This document shows, piece by piece, positions 45,663-57,800 of a stretch of 64,000 nucleotides of DNA (the stretch's first letter is position 1; the number at the start of each line of letters is the position of its first letter). The DNA comes from Parelaphostrongylus tenuis. Its lineage: Eukaryota; Nematoda; Chromadorea; Rhabditida; Metastrongylidae. The stretch covers positions 85,648 through 149,647 of the forward strand of contig JAHQIW010000835.1 of the NCBI GenBank assembly GCA_019055375.1. Direction: 5' to 3'. The position numbers and the translations under genes were made by a program. Below the pieces are notes generated by a model, which had not been told where the DNA came from, searched no databases, and worked only from the letters and a program-made list of their open reading frames with translations.

Positions 45663-45699
45663 GTGGCTAACGATTCGGCGGGTCGCCTTCGTCAAAGCC
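45663..45699 (-). ncRNA. Decayed hammerhead-like motif at Penelope 3' end
   Basis: Minus strand: AGGCT, TTGACGA, extra A, stem II GGCG-ACC-CGCC, GAAT, CGTT, AGCCA. Stem I (GGCT/AGCC) pairs fully with a different sequence from the palindrome motif (GGCT/AGCT), and stem II differs but still pairs. Two core changes probably abolish activity. Confidence 0.45.
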
Positions 45700-45867
45700 T
45701 GGAAAAATCACATTGATCCACAATCCACTTAGCCAAAAACCTTTATAACCATAGCAGAAAACGTTAGAGATGTGTTTTGGATCGCATAGTAAAGGCTTCA
45801 TTTTAAAACACTCACCGTTTTGATGTTTGGGTTTGTCAGTTATTAACTGAAGATCAGACGCTTGAGG

Positions 45868-47580
45868 TCAATGCATCAGTGGGCTGTGCCTAACTCGGGC
45901 CGGAAAGATCAGCTTGAGGTATGGTATGAAGTCACTCGTGATTACGAGGAACTCCTCTTTTCGGTTCATTTTTGGGCCTTTGCTATGTATCCAAAAGGCT
46001 TCGAAGGTTTTGCGCGCAGATGTTCTTGATTCCTGTGCGAGGATCGTGAATTTGACGCCGAACATTATTACTGCATGTTTTTGGTCCCTATGCGTGCCTA
46101 GTGGAGTTTTTAGATAAGAGTCGCGCAACCCAAATAAGTAATCTTTTACACGGAGGAATAGTGGTCTACCCGTTTCGCCAATGTACTCATCGCCTCATGC
46201 CTCGCAAGAGATTGGGTAAATTATACCCGATCTCATATAGTCTCCGTATCTGCCTCTTGGGCAAACTTTGCAATCATTAGTCTCGCACAGGCGGTCATAC
46301 AGTCGGTTGCTCACTAATTTGCCTCATGGTGTCTTTGGGGGTATTTCAACTATAGCTACCAAATTCTCCAAACATGCTCTTTTTAGGCAGCGTTTAATAG
46401 CTATGCTTATTTCGTTAGTGATAAAGGGCAGGAGGAAAGGAACCTTATTTTCGCCAGACTTGTCGTTTGGGAGCATAGAATTCCTTCTAAATCTTACCTG
46501 GAAGCTCCTGCCGTATCGTAGCCATCAGAGATGGCTATTTTTCGCACCAAGCTTAAGGATTCTACCTTGTGTTCTTTTCCTGTGCACACATTTGTCGCTG
46601 TTCGGAAGAAGTGCGCATTTTACATGTGAAGGATGAGCTGATAGGTAATGAACCAAGATGTTTTTATTGCTTGCTTTTCGGTAGCATTTTGTGCTGTAGG
46701 AGTTTTTGGACAGGTTGACTTGAACGACAAAAAAAGGGAGCCAATTTACTTCCGGTTTCTCACGGGCAAACTATATGTACTCTGACTGACTGTTCAGCAA
46801 CTCAAAGCATTTGTCCATCTCCTCTTGGGTTGAGCAGACGACAAAGCAGTCATCTATATAGTTACAGTAGAGTAACGGCCGGAGGCTATAGCAAGTGTTG
46901 GCGCTAGTCGTTGTCCCATTGCCAACCCTCTGATTTGAGCAAAATAGTTCCCGGACCATCTAAAGATTGAACAGTTTAAGCACTCTATTAAGAGAGCCAT
47001 AACCTGCCGAATGAAGAAGCCATACATGTTTGTGGTGCTTTCGTGCTCCGTCAGAATCTTGTATATGGCTTGCAGTGCGGACTCATTCGACACGTTTGTA
47101 TGAAGGGCGGTTACGTCGAAAGATTCTATCACGTACGCGTCGTTGGAGTACGCGTTACGTAAATGGTCTAAGAACATCTGGGTGTTGATGAGATGCGCTG
47201 GAATGTGTTTTAGTAATTGAAGTAGTATTAGGTGCAAGAGCCACGTTATCCTATCCATTGGCCTGCCCACGCAGCTGATGATGGGTCTAATTTTGAAGTT
47301 TGATGGATTACTAGACAAAAGATCATCAGTGCATACCAAGTTATGAGTTTTAATAAGTAAGTATAAGACAGGACATGATGGTGGACTAAGTTTTAGTTGA
47401 GAGATAACGGAAGGCTTTAAACCAGTCGAACTTGCTATTTTTACCCATTCTTGGTTCATTTTTCGATACTGTTTTTGGATTTCCTTAGCAGATGATGGGC
47501 GATAAAGTGTGGTGTCTTCAAGATGGTTTTTCGTTATCGCAAAATCTAACTGATTGGGAATTACTACAAACTCTCCTCCC
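45868..47580 (-). pseudogene. Penelope-like reverse transcriptase / GIY-YIG endonuclease, broken
   Basis: Motifs in order: SDKGGEFVVIPNQLDFAIT (N-terminal RT region), CPVLYLLIKTHNL, IRPIISCVGRPMDRITWLL, IESFDVTALHTNVSNESAL (catalytic aspartate region), GLAMGQRLAPTLA, NYIDDCFVVCSTQEEMDKC (YIDD box), later ETNDCKVCPRGRYGDYMRSG, IIYPISCEA and DEYIGETGRPL (GIY-YIG core) and ARKTFEAFWIHSKGPKMNRK. The frame shifts between LAPTLAIASG and RPLLYCNYIDD, and TGA codons interrupt the endonuclease part. Penelope RTs are related to telomerase. This copy is inactive. Confidence 0.88.
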
Positions 47581-47679
47581 TTGTCACTAACTCACAGTCT
47601 AATTGTTTTGGAATTTATTCGTTTTGTTTTGCGTTTTGTCTTCTTTGAAGTCGATTAGTCTGAGCCAATGCTCCATGAT

Positions 47680-48360
47680 CGTTAGTCCTAGTCGTGATGT
47701 TTGTCTTTATTGTCGCTCAAGTCAGATTTCTCCCGAGGAGCACCACTTTTCGGAGGAGAACTCTTTCGGCAGTGCTCCTTTCGTGCAGCGCAGCTGTTGG
47801 TAATAATGTCCGCCTGCCGATAGGAAGAGCATTGCCATGTGAGTTTTCATTTGAGCAGTGCTACTCCTCCGAACATTCGGCTCAAATGACACCGAAGTCA
47901 AACATCACGACGAGGAAGAACGACTATGGAGAACCTGCCAGGATCAACTGGCTCCAAAAAAAAAAACGAAACGCATTAGGAAGTCAACCCGAATGAATAA
48001 GTCTCTTTTATACAACTTCATGCTTTTTCTTGATCATCAAAAACTATATGACTGATTTGTAATGTCGAAGTTGAAGGAAGTCGGTTCTCCAATTAATATA
48101 AGGCTAGGTACCAGCGATCAATCATAAGGACTGCTGCAGTATGGACTACATGCTAAAAGACAAAATAAAACAGCATGTATTCATTATCATCAGAATTTTT
48201 TTTCTGCATAGAGGGAGCACTGCCGTAAGCCTCGTTCCGGCGATGCTTGTTCGAAGAAGATCCAACTCGAATGAACGAACACAAGCATCACAACGAGGAC
48301 GAACGACTGTGGAGCATGGGCTGGGATTAGTCGGCTTCGAGGAAGACGAAACCCTTTGAA
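47680..48360. repeat. Penelope leader segment repeated three times in two orientations
   Basis: A motif like AACGAYTATGGAGCATTGGC plus GACTTCRAAGAAGACRAAAC occurs on the minus strand at about 47640-47690 and on the plus strand at about 47920-47975 and 48290-48352. Direct and inverted leader copies are typical of Penelope insertions, which often carry partial tandem units. Confidence 0.55.
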
Positions 48361-48651
48361 ATGTTAGCCAAAAAATACCTCATTTCGAAGAAACTTTGTG
48401 CCTTCTTTTAATCACTAAAAAATTTGGACACTTTTCCCTTTCAAAACTCACGCTTGCTGGATGAATAACACAATACTCTGTCACTATTAATGGATCCGTC
48501 CATTGTGTTGGCATCCCTTATAAGACTTCGATTCGAACCTTTTACTTCAATTTCGGAATCGACCGTTTGATAATCATGCTTTTCTTTGCTCTCTTTTCTC
48601 AAGTAAATTGAGCTGCACACATGTTTAGCGGCGAAATTTTACTCAAACATT

Positions 48652-48657
48652 TTTATT
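48652..48657 (-). terminator. Polyadenylation signal of msp
   Basis: AATAAA on the minus strand 12 bases after the msp stop codon, the only canonical signal close by. Confidence 0.6.
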
Positions 48658-48669
48658 GGAGTCTACCAA

Positions 48670-49467
48670 TTATGGGTTGTACTCCACTGGAAGATTCTTT
48701 CTGCGGACCATACCATCTCCCTGGAACCATTCGCGTCTGAACTGCTTTGCGGCTCCTTCGGGAGTGTTGCACCATTCCACGGTAATACGATCACTGCCGG
48801 TGTCCTAAGGCGGAAGTTATCACAACATAAGTGAATCATTGATCACAATCAGTGTTTAAATGAAATTTCTTTCATTCAATCGTTTTTAGCGGTAGTATGA
48901 GTTACAAATACATACCCAGTAATGTTGAGTGTTAATGGGTGTGAGTGTTAAGTGCTAAGCAAACCTCTGAACGTCGGATGGGATCCAAACTCGCATTCTA
49001 TTTTCTGGGACGCGTACTGATCTTTGCATCACCAGGTCTCTTCTGCCATCTTGCTTTCCTACCAACATCACAATAGCGTTGCAAAAAAGAGTGGTGGCAG
49101 AACGAGTGCCGGTATTAGCACGCGACTCCGGAAAGCGTGAAATTGCCATCGACGTTCAAACTTCTGCACATCACCTGACAATATATTACATAAAGTCAGT
49201 AAGTCAGAAAATAAAACACACCTCGCGTCCATAATCGAAGGTATCGCATGATACACCCATGAGTGTTGCCTCCTTTGGGTCAAGCACACCGCAAGCTGGG
49301 TCGACACCAAGACGTTTCATGTTCGTCGTCTTGATCGCCCATCCGATGCGTCGTCCAGAGGCGTTGATGATCTTGATGTGGTAGGTGTGCTTGTCGTCGT
49401 ACGGTGCATTGAAGACAATCTTCGTGTTTGGCTGAGTGTTGATGTCGTCGGGAGGAATTGAGGACAT
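48670..49467 (-). CDS. msp: Major sperm protein (MSP)
   Basis: Two exons: 49467-49222 (82 codons, donor GAG|GTGTGT) and 48804-48670 (44 codons plus TAA, acceptor CTTAG), joined in phase to a 126-residue protein, against 127 for typical MSPs. The start [19 protein letters not shown] matches the family after an ATG in AACAAAATG context. Conserved blocks include [58 protein letters not shown] and [23 protein letters not shown] forms immunoglobulin-like dimers that polymerise into the fibres driving amoeboid sperm crawling, and it also signals to oocytes. All core positions look intact, so this is probably functional. An upstream in-frame ATG at 49488 would add seven residues and is unlikely. Its 417-bp intron holds a tRNA-like foldback, and Penelope copies flank the gene. 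Confidence 0.95.
48890..49195. repeat. tRNA-like foldback element, family S1, in the msp intron
   Basis: GCGGTAGTATGAGTTACAAA resembles GGTGGTATGACGTTACAAAC at 16597. At the right, ACTCCGGAAAGCGTGAAATT and GACGTTCAAACTTCTGCA match GCTCCCGGAAAGGGTGAATT and GACGTCAAAGTTCTGCA in the 16600 copy. The element occupies most of the intron. Confidence 0.6.
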
Positions 49468-49499
49468 TTTGTTCTTAATACCGATCAAACTAATTCGTC

Positions 49500-49606
49500 G
49501 GCTTATATACTTCTTTAATCATATGCTAATTAAGTGTTTACTTCAGACTTTTTTGATAATCAGCTCTCATAATAGTGAAACTGATATGCTTTCAGATAAG
49601 GAAGAT
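49500..49606 (-). promoter_or_regulatory. msp promoter region: TATA-like box and GATA sites
   Basis: Upstream of the msp start on the minus strand: TATATAAG at 49509-49502, about 35 bases from the ATG, and GATA-type sites at 49555-49558 (plus-strand GATA) and 49594-49600 (AGATAAG). Nematode msp genes are known to use GATA factor sites for sperm-lineage expression. Assignment here is by position and motif only. Confidence 0.5.
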
Positions 49607-49609
49607 TGA

Positions 49610-50149
49610 TAACTTCTATGATTATTAGAATTAATTAGGGAGACGGCCGTTGACGAGACTCTGCGCGAGACTGATCCCTCTCCTTCTCTCTTTCTCAGCA
49701 CTCTTCGGCAATCACTTCACGAACGCTCACGAAATGTTCCATTTCAGCTATACCTGATGTTACAAAGAGATCTGCTCGACCACTTTTCCACAACGCTTGT
49801 GAAGAAGACGAAATCCTCGAGCAGAGATGATTACACGAAGTCTAATCCTGGAGCCTGGAGAGGTCAAAATGATTCGTAAATTATTAAATCAAAGGTCTCC
49901 GTAACCCATCAAAAAACGTGAGAAATAAAGCTCTAAGTCGTATAGGAAAAGCTTCCTTTTGAGAAACACTCACCGCTTAGCTGTTTTAGGTCCTCCAATT
50001 GATAATTGTACCAGTGGCAGGTCTCCAATGATCAATTAAAAGACTTAAAAGATGGTCTTATATATATTTGCTCAGAAGATTTTTCAGTCTTTCAAACAAA
50101 TCGTGTACACCATCTTCATCAACAAAACATCGCAAAACCCTAAACGAAA
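49610..50149. other. No gene recognised
   Basis: Sequence between the msp promoter and Penelope copy 2. A short purine/pyrimidine-rich patch lies at about 49675-49700. No open frame of note. Confidence 0.4.
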
Positions 50150-51868
50150 GCCCTTAGAGTCAATCTAACATCAGTAATGTGCTACATCAACCAAGGGTCA
50201 TCGTGTTAGGAGGCATGACTCTCTCAAATAATTTGCGATCGCGCTTGGAAATGTGCTCAAGTTTCTCACCAGCGCAACCCATTTCTAAGGAAACCCTGTG
50301 CACGCATGCAATTTGCAAGAACTTCAAGACCGGCTCCGCTATAAGGCTCCGCTATAAGGACTAGAATCATTTAACACGCACGAACAACAAAACGTGGGGG
50401 CAATACCAAGACAATCTTTTCCCCGAGCGTTTTTTTAGGCAGCAAGACCCCAATAACAAAGTAAATATCAATTTTCGCATATTTTCGAACGAAACTCTCA
50501 GAATCCTTAACCATTACCACGGGGAAATGCTTAGATCCAACCTAACATCAGCGCAGAAAGGCGGCATGCGACAGATACGGGAGCTAATAAATTCCAAAAC
50601 AATATCTCTCAACTAAAACTTAGCTCACCATCATGTCCTGTCTTATACTTACTTATTAAAACTTATAAGTTGGTATGCACTGATGATCTTTTGTCTAGTA
50701 ATCCATCAAACTTCAAAATTAGACACATTATCAGCTGCGTGGGCAGGCCAACGAATAGGATAACGTGGTTCTTGGACCTAATACTACTTTAATTACTAAA
50801 ACACATTCCAGCGCATCTCACCAACTACCCAAATGTTCCTAGACCATTTACGTAACGCGTCCCCCAATAATGCGTACGTGATGGAACCTTTCGACGTAAC
50901 CGCCCTTCATACAAACGTGTCGAATGAGTCCGCACTGCAAGCCATATACGAGATTCTGACGGAGCACGAAAGCACCACAAACATGTATGGCTCCTTCATC
51001 GGGCAGGTTATGGCTCTCTTAATAGAGTGCTTAAACTGTTCAATCTTTAGATGGTCCGGGAACTATTTTGCTCAAATCAGAGGGTTGGCAATGGGACAAC
51101 GACTAGCGCCAACACTTGCTATAGCCTCCGGCCGTTACTCTACTGTAACTATATAGATGACTGCTTTGTCGTCTGCTCAACCCAAGAGGAGATGGACAAA
51201 TGCTTTGAGTTGTTGAACAGTCAGTCAGAGTACATATGGTTTACCCGTGAGAAACCGGAAGCAAATTGGCTCCCTTTTTGTCGTTCAAATCAACCTGTCC
51301 AAAAACTTCTACAACACAAAATGCTACCGAAAACCAAGCAATAAAAACATCTTGGTTCATTACCTATCAGCTCATCCTTCACATGTAAAATGCGCACTTC
51401 TTCCGAACAGCGACAAATATGTGCACAGGAAAAGAACACAAGGTAGAATCCTTAAGCTTGGTGCGAAAAATAGCCATCTCTGATGGCTACGATGCGGCAG
51501 GAGCTTTTCAGGTAAGATTTAGAAGGAATTCTATGCTCCCAAACGACAAGTCTGGCGAAAATAAGGTTCCTTTCCTCCTGCCTTTTATCACTAACGAAAT
51601 AAGCACAGCTATTAAACGCTGCCTAAAAGAAGCAGGATTGGATGATTTGGTAGCAATAGTTGAAATTCCCCTAAAGACATTAAAGTGTCAATTAGTCCGC
51701 AACCGACTGTATGACCGCCACTGCGAAACCAATGACCGCAAAGTTTGCCGAACCTTGCCGAAACGATGTAATATTCAAGCTGCATTACTAACTGTATTGT
51801 TTGTATGCTTCGCTAATATTCAATAAATAAAATCAATAACACTTCGGAACGGCTAAACAGAAGAAACT
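50150..51868 (+). mobile_element. Penelope-like element, copy 2, with two internal deletions
   Basis: Plus-strand order: N-terminal leader coding (VIVLGGMTLSNNLRSRLEM then FSPAQPISKETL, 50170-50365); a deletion junction near 50598 joining AATTCCAAAACAAT directly to ATCTCTCAAC; RT from about 50630 to 51480 with the same motifs as copy 1; linker to about 51750 (NRLYDRHCETNDRKVC); then a second junction near 51765 that removes the whole GIY-YIG domain and joins the 3' tail (ATTCAAGCTGCATTACTAAC). It carries the same LAPTLAIASG frameshift as copy 1. It lies in inverted orientation to copy 1 with msp between. Confidence 0.88.
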
Positions 51869-54459
51869 GTTCATATATGCAAACTATGCCGAGGATAATA
51901 GATTGTCGGTCTTGGGATAAATGAGTATTTACTTTTGTTTAGCTGCCAAAAACCACTTCCTCGCTCCTGCAAGTTCAATTTTTTTCCTTGCTACACTATA
52001 GAGAAACGGCAATTCTACAAAGTAAGCACAGCGTTGCAATCAATGAATTTTACGCTATCGAATAATTACTAACAGTCCAAAGGAAGAGCTCTGTTTTGCG
52101 AGAAAAATGCGTGTGCAAAACACATGTTTTTCTTTCATTGAGGGGTTATAATGAAGATTTTTTCGAAAACCGGCTCATACTGCGCTAGCTAGAGATTTGA
52201 CTTTCGCATGATTACTAACAATCTATGAAAAGTTCTCGTTTAGGTGATAGATCGAATATTCCTTTGTCCTTTTGTAACCGAAAAGAACCCACCTAGGTGC
52301 CGTTTCGTAGAGTTCTCAATCTCATGAAGACATTTCATAGTTGATTTGAAACATGAAGACGTTGTTTGCTAACGAAAATGATTAACTGCAACATTTTATT
52401 TGCTGTAATTTCATCACTTCAATAGAAGTGAAATGTTGCTATTTCTATCCCTTCGTTGTGGAAATACTGTAAAGACTTTATGTAAGCCACCAGCACCACT
52501 ACAGGGTTGCAGAGTGCACTAATCATTCAAATACAAGATTATTTCAATTTTGGATTGAATTTTCTACCTATTTTCATGAGAAAGTTTAATGTGAACTACA
52601 ACCACAGGGATGCTGAGGTAATAGAAGAACTCGGAAGACCGGCTGCGCTTTTAGTTGGTGATTACTCTTTCAAGGGCCACGTGTTATCCATTGCGACACC
52701 ATGGCTGCTGCTTTGAATTTCCTTCAGTCATATTTTCTATCGATGCTATCAGCAGTCACGCTTCAACACGAATGATTCACTGAAAACAAATCGGCATTCA
52801 ACTCAGTTAATTGAAGCTGTATTTGATAACACAATGATCCAACTTCGGTTATCACCTATTCTTTGAAATCATTGTTAATCTCAGGAGACAGATTATTGGT
52901 GAACACCAAGTTAGGAGTGCTGTTAAATTTCCTCAAATTTGAGGCGCGCTCATTTCTTGTTTGTTTCCAACATTGCTGCAATTTCGAATTTCAAAAGAGT
53001 GATAATTAAGAAAAAGTCAAAACGTCTTCAAAATTTAGGCATTCCACAACAACTGTCGCACGTGCACAAATACACTTTGGAAAACACTAACGTGTGTCTC
53101 TGGGCAGAATCCCTGCAAGCCTTGACCTTTTATTTAACCCTTCCCTCAAGAAATGCCAAAAATTGGAGAAAATATGAAAATATGTTTGTTGATTGTCAAA
53201 ACTGTCAGTTTGAAGTTACATGCAGCCAGTATTATGTAATTTTTTGACTCTTTGAGAAGTCTCGTCGTTGCGTATCTCTTGGCACATTCGTAATGCATCA
53301 GCGAACGAGGTGGCCAAAATTCAATCTTTCAAATTTCTGTACGCACTTGAATTAGAGTTTACTTAGTAATCAGTGCTTTCAACTGTTCTTCTTCTTAATT
53401 AAGATAGACCATCTGGTCTGTGCTTATGTCTTCTTATGGCGGGTATTCCTCAAGACCAAAATGATGAGGGGCATCGTCTAAGGTCACTGCTAAAATGGTT
53501 TTCCCACATGATTTCTAACTATCGATAAATGTAGTAGCCTCTTCTGTTTAATCGTCGGTGTTGGTGTTGGGAATCATACTTTCTTCTTACTCAAATGCCA
53601 TGAAATAGTGTAGGCATCACATTATCACTTATACTAACCGCTTTTTGAGAGAAATATTCGGTTTGCCACGATATAGTCCATGATACTCTTTTCTGGAAGG
53701 CTTATACGTCTAATATAAAGAGGGATTTTGGAAATTCTGAGTCTCCATAAATACTCTTGTTCTTTGAAACCCTTCCAACATTCGTTCGAAAAGCACGTCC
53801 CGATATGACTTTCTTTCTAGTAGCATTTCCGTTCAAGCTCCATTAGACGCTATGAGCTACCATAGAGAACTTCTCCAGATCCACGGTTCATGGTGAGAAT
53901 TGTGTTATGAAGGACATACTAGATCAGTTTCTTTTCCACGAACATCTCCCATCCTGTACCATCCCCACAAACATTGTATAATATGTAGTTCTTGCTTATT
54001 TATAGAACAACACAATCAACTTTTTTTTGTTAGCTTCACTAAAAACTCTTGAAGGATGTTATTTTATTTTGTAATTTTCTAAAATTATGCACTCATTGTA
54101 ATCCCTTCGCATCTACATGGCCTCGAACCATTCTGAGCTTCAACAAGCTGCCCTGACTTATAAAATCAAAGATGCACATAGGAAACTACATAGTCACTGT
54201 AATGGCGTCGTTTGTTTTCAGTGTGAGAGGAAGTGCACAAGGTTTTTTTTGGGGATCATGTCGTGACGGGCCGGGTATACGGTGGCTCGCCGGATTTTCC
54301 CAATGTATGTCTTGGACTTTTCTACTTGCGACGACTCCAAATCCATCTCTAATGCACAATCTTTCGAGTGACGAGACTTGGCTACTTGGAGTAGCATTAA
54401 ATCTCCTTCACTTTCGACAAAGCAAAACCACTTTTTGAATTAATGGAAAGGACAACATT
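51869..54459. other. No gene recognised; one possible exon near 52507-52716
   Basis: Immediately after the Penelope tail, 51885-51915 resembles the text right of the 24803-25128 palindrome. The plus frame 52507-52716 includes FNVNYNHRDAEVIEELGRP, which looks protein-like, but I could not place it in a family. The rest is AT-rich with no supported genes. Confidence 0.35.
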
Positions 54460-54469
54460 TACTAAGAGT

Positions 54470-54890
54470 GCTTTATTAAGACCACGCTCAAATTCTAATC
54501 AATCCTTTCATTATTATTTGAGCCAACTTGTCATGTGGTCTGGTAAGGGCTTTTGTACAGCGCGCTACACGTGTTTCGTCCTTACGGACTCGCCAGTTCG
54601 GCGGAACCCGTTGTCTTGCGATATTTTCATAGTCAGTTCTCTCGATAGCTCTACTCCCTTACAGAGAGTCATCGAAGACGAACGTTTTACACTCTATATC
54701 AAGTGAAATTTTCACTTAAAACAGATTGTTCGCGCACTCGATTGCTCTTGGCTGGTATTTTTATCATAATATACCTTTACTTCAAGAGTTTTGGGCCCTT
54801 ACCACACCACATGACAAGTTGGCTCAAATAATAATGAAAGGATCTATTGAAATTTGAGCGTGGTCTTAACAAAACACTCGAAATAAAGGT
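54470..54890. repeat. Family F element, right hammerhead lost
   Basis: The left arm (GCCAACTTGTCATGTGGTCT) and right arm (ACCACATGACAAGTTGGCTC) are inverted. The F internal block ACGAACGTTTTACACTCTAT is present. The right arm lacks the hammerhead: its inner part is replaced by CTTCAAGAGTTTTGGGCCC. Confidence 0.7.
54560..54602 (-). ncRNA. Hammerhead ribozyme relic, F family
   Basis: Minus strand: GCCGAA, CTGGCGA (invariant A to G), stem II GTC-CGTAAG-GAC, GAAA, ACACGTGT, A, GCGCGC. Stem I no longer pairs. Decayed. Confidence 0.45.
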
Positions 54891-54899
54891 AGCTAGCGA

Positions 54900-57800
54900 T
54901 TTACGCTTTCAAATAATTACCAAAACTCTTGAGGAAAGTTCCTGTTTAGCGAAAGAGGTCGTCTCTTAATTTATCTCCGGATAACTTTATTGAACCTAAT
55001 AATGACTTGTAGTGACTTACGAATGTGTCACATCAAAACTACTATCCCTCAAGACGAGCCTGGTACCGATTTTTGATCCATCCCGAAATTAACGAAGACT
55101 AGGTGGGCGCGAGACATGGAATCTTGAACACTGGTAGAGCACGAGGTATGGGATCCAATCAACGATCTCGCGTGCATTGCAGGGCTCTTCTAAGAATCGG
55201 ACTACACGTGTCCATTACGTAACATGGTTGTGTGAAATGGTAAAGCTGTTTCTGCGACACAATGAAGTACACAGCGGGATTGAACGACAATCAATGGCTG
55301 CGTCCGTTAACAAGATATGAAAGTTCCATTCACCACTGGAACCATGCCGTGTCGTTGCGATTGACAGCCATAACCTCACATATTGTAACTCTTTAGAAGT
55401 CGTGTTCGAAAACCAGTTTGTACGTGATTCCCTAACATTTCGTCATACTTGTACTAGAAGGATTTCGTGAAAGGGGCCATTAATTCTGCAATTAACCGTC
55501 TAATGATATTTGCTTGGTTGAATTTTCGTAAAAAATTTTGTTCTCAAACATCAGAGAGCGAAGTAGGGTAATGCCAATATGTAGATTGTTTGGAGCTTTC
55601 AACAGAACACAAAAGTCATTCTTACTCCTATAATCAATTTTTTTCTCACGGAAATATATTGATTCAGCTGATTTTTTTTCATGTTTTTCCATCCATAAAT
55701 GATTTTAGCTGGTTTTCCTCATTTTCAGTAACCCGCTGCCCGAAGGTTGCATAAAATTGGAACTCATCCACAAAATCATTTTCAAAAGTTATTGCCAATT
55801 TTTGTATTCACTCCATAAAACACAAAAAAGCACTTTTCATTAATCAATACGGAATGTATGTATCCCATACATTCGACTCCATTCGTAGCATTACAGAAGT
55901 AATCGAAAGCGTGTGAGACTTATAACCCGCAGTGGGCTACCGTTTTATCAAACTAGTGCAGCTGTCCTCCCAAGTCTAGTCCAACGTGGTATGGCCTCCT
56001 AGGGAATGGAGAGCTTGAAACTCGGGTCGTAGAATCAAACCAATGCCCAGGTATTCAATGCAACGCACCTCTAGCCACTATACTACAAGCTTCTTTATGT
56101 ATGGCGAATACGGAGCAGTATTTCGTTATTGATGCCTATTTTCCGAAAAGGCTAGGAATCTGCTTTCTCCCAATGTTTCAAAAATCCATATGGCAGTTTT
56201 GCTCTATCCTTGACATATAAATGGAGTGTCCTCGAGTCCTAGATGGAGAAATATGATAGGAATGCATCGCTGCTGTTCAATTAAATAAGCGGCTTTATGA
56301 CCGTGACAGCTGCATTGCATTGATCGACTAAATAAGTGGCCATGCGTTGACCATAAACAATGTCTTTTGCAGCTTCATAGATTGATTTCGACCCAATACG
56401 ACATAAAATTGGTGCCATACCAAAAAAGTTGTGCCCTTAAATGAATCGTGTTTTCATTCGAGATAATAAGTCGATTCAGGCGAACTTATTACGATGTTCC
56501 TCATTTGTTTTTTCTGTAGATCGAATAAGCGTACAACATTGCACTGCTTGAGGGGTGCCTTCCAATACATATGTGATCATAAGTTCGTTCACTGAGCATT
56601 CCGTCCTTGTTCTGGTCGTTAAACTGGTGCCAAACTTGTTCAAAAGGATAATGGCACTGACTTGTTACTTGGTAGTTTCACCAGAAGTTATTGTATAGGC
56701 AGATACACTATCTAGACCTTGTAATCATGTTTCAAATGGCTGCCTGCGCGCACCCCGAAGGATCGCCAACAGTGGAAGCTTCTGCTTAGCCTCATCCTAA
56801 GCATTCACTAGAATACATGACGCATTGCTAGAGAAATGCCAGATAAATCATTTGTCTGTGGTCTTGAAGAGTTCAACTAGTGTGATTACTCTACAAATAC
56901 TAAGATCCTCTTCGTTTATACAATATGCAAGAACTACAGCAGAATACTATGCTGGCGAAAAGATGGAGCGAGAAGTTAAATTTTTTCAAGTGACCAGGGT
57001 CATGTGCGTTTATGATCCCCGGTGTTCCTCTAGTTCATTTCCTATGCGATTTTCGAGGAACCACCGCTGTTCTCCATGAAATTGTACAGATATTCGACTG
57101 ATGTTTCAAAGGTTTTTCTAAAGCTTATCAGCGATTCCACTAGAAATCAACATTTCACTGCGAGTGTAGCTAATGCAATCGCATATCTCTGAAAGCTAAA
57201 GTAATGAAGAACAGAAGCACTTCGAATCTGAAGAATCAAGGGACGTATCGACGAACATTTGAAACGATCAACAAGCAGGTCAAATGAAATTTTAAGTAAA
57301 AGGTCCGAACACTTTTGTTTACCACGCAGCTTTGATAGTAACTTTTTTAGTCTTCAGTGAGTACTGATCGTATGGAAATGCGTATAGGCAATTTAGCGCA
57401 GTCTTATAGGTGCCTTTCGGTGCACATGTGGTCAGTTGCTCGATACTGTATAGTGGACCAAATAAGATCTCTCTCTGACCCGCACAGGCAGAATATAGCA
57501 CGAGGTGTCCATTGAGACATCATTTTGCGCCTAAACATGTTCATTTAGATGGGTAATGATGGGATACAGCCGTGTTCGAGTACGTGGCTAAAGCCACTAT
57601 ATCATTCTAGAACACATCACAGTCTTTTAACATTAACCCAGTTCGAAACAGAGAAGAATGTGAGTGAAACAATAGTGCGAAAGGAAGTACGAAACAGTGT
57701 AGTATGTTACTGAATCACCACCGAGATGAGCCTGAGTCAGTCAGAGGAAACACGCGGACACAAGTGGAATGTGGCTACACATGGGTAACACTGACAGTAG

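Larger units (their letters stand above)
45553..47990 (-). mobile_element. Penelope-like element, copy 1
   Basis: The minus strand reads 5' to 3' as leader pieces (48000-47620), reverse transcriptase (about 47580-46740), linker, GIY-YIG endonuclease (about 46330-45900), then a 3' end with a decayed hammerhead (45663-45699) and an AATAAATAATATCAATAA tail near 45600. The 3' end after the coding part matches copy 2 up to CGGAACGGCTAAAC plus GAAGAAACT, which sets the left boundary near 45553. Confidence 0.9.
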
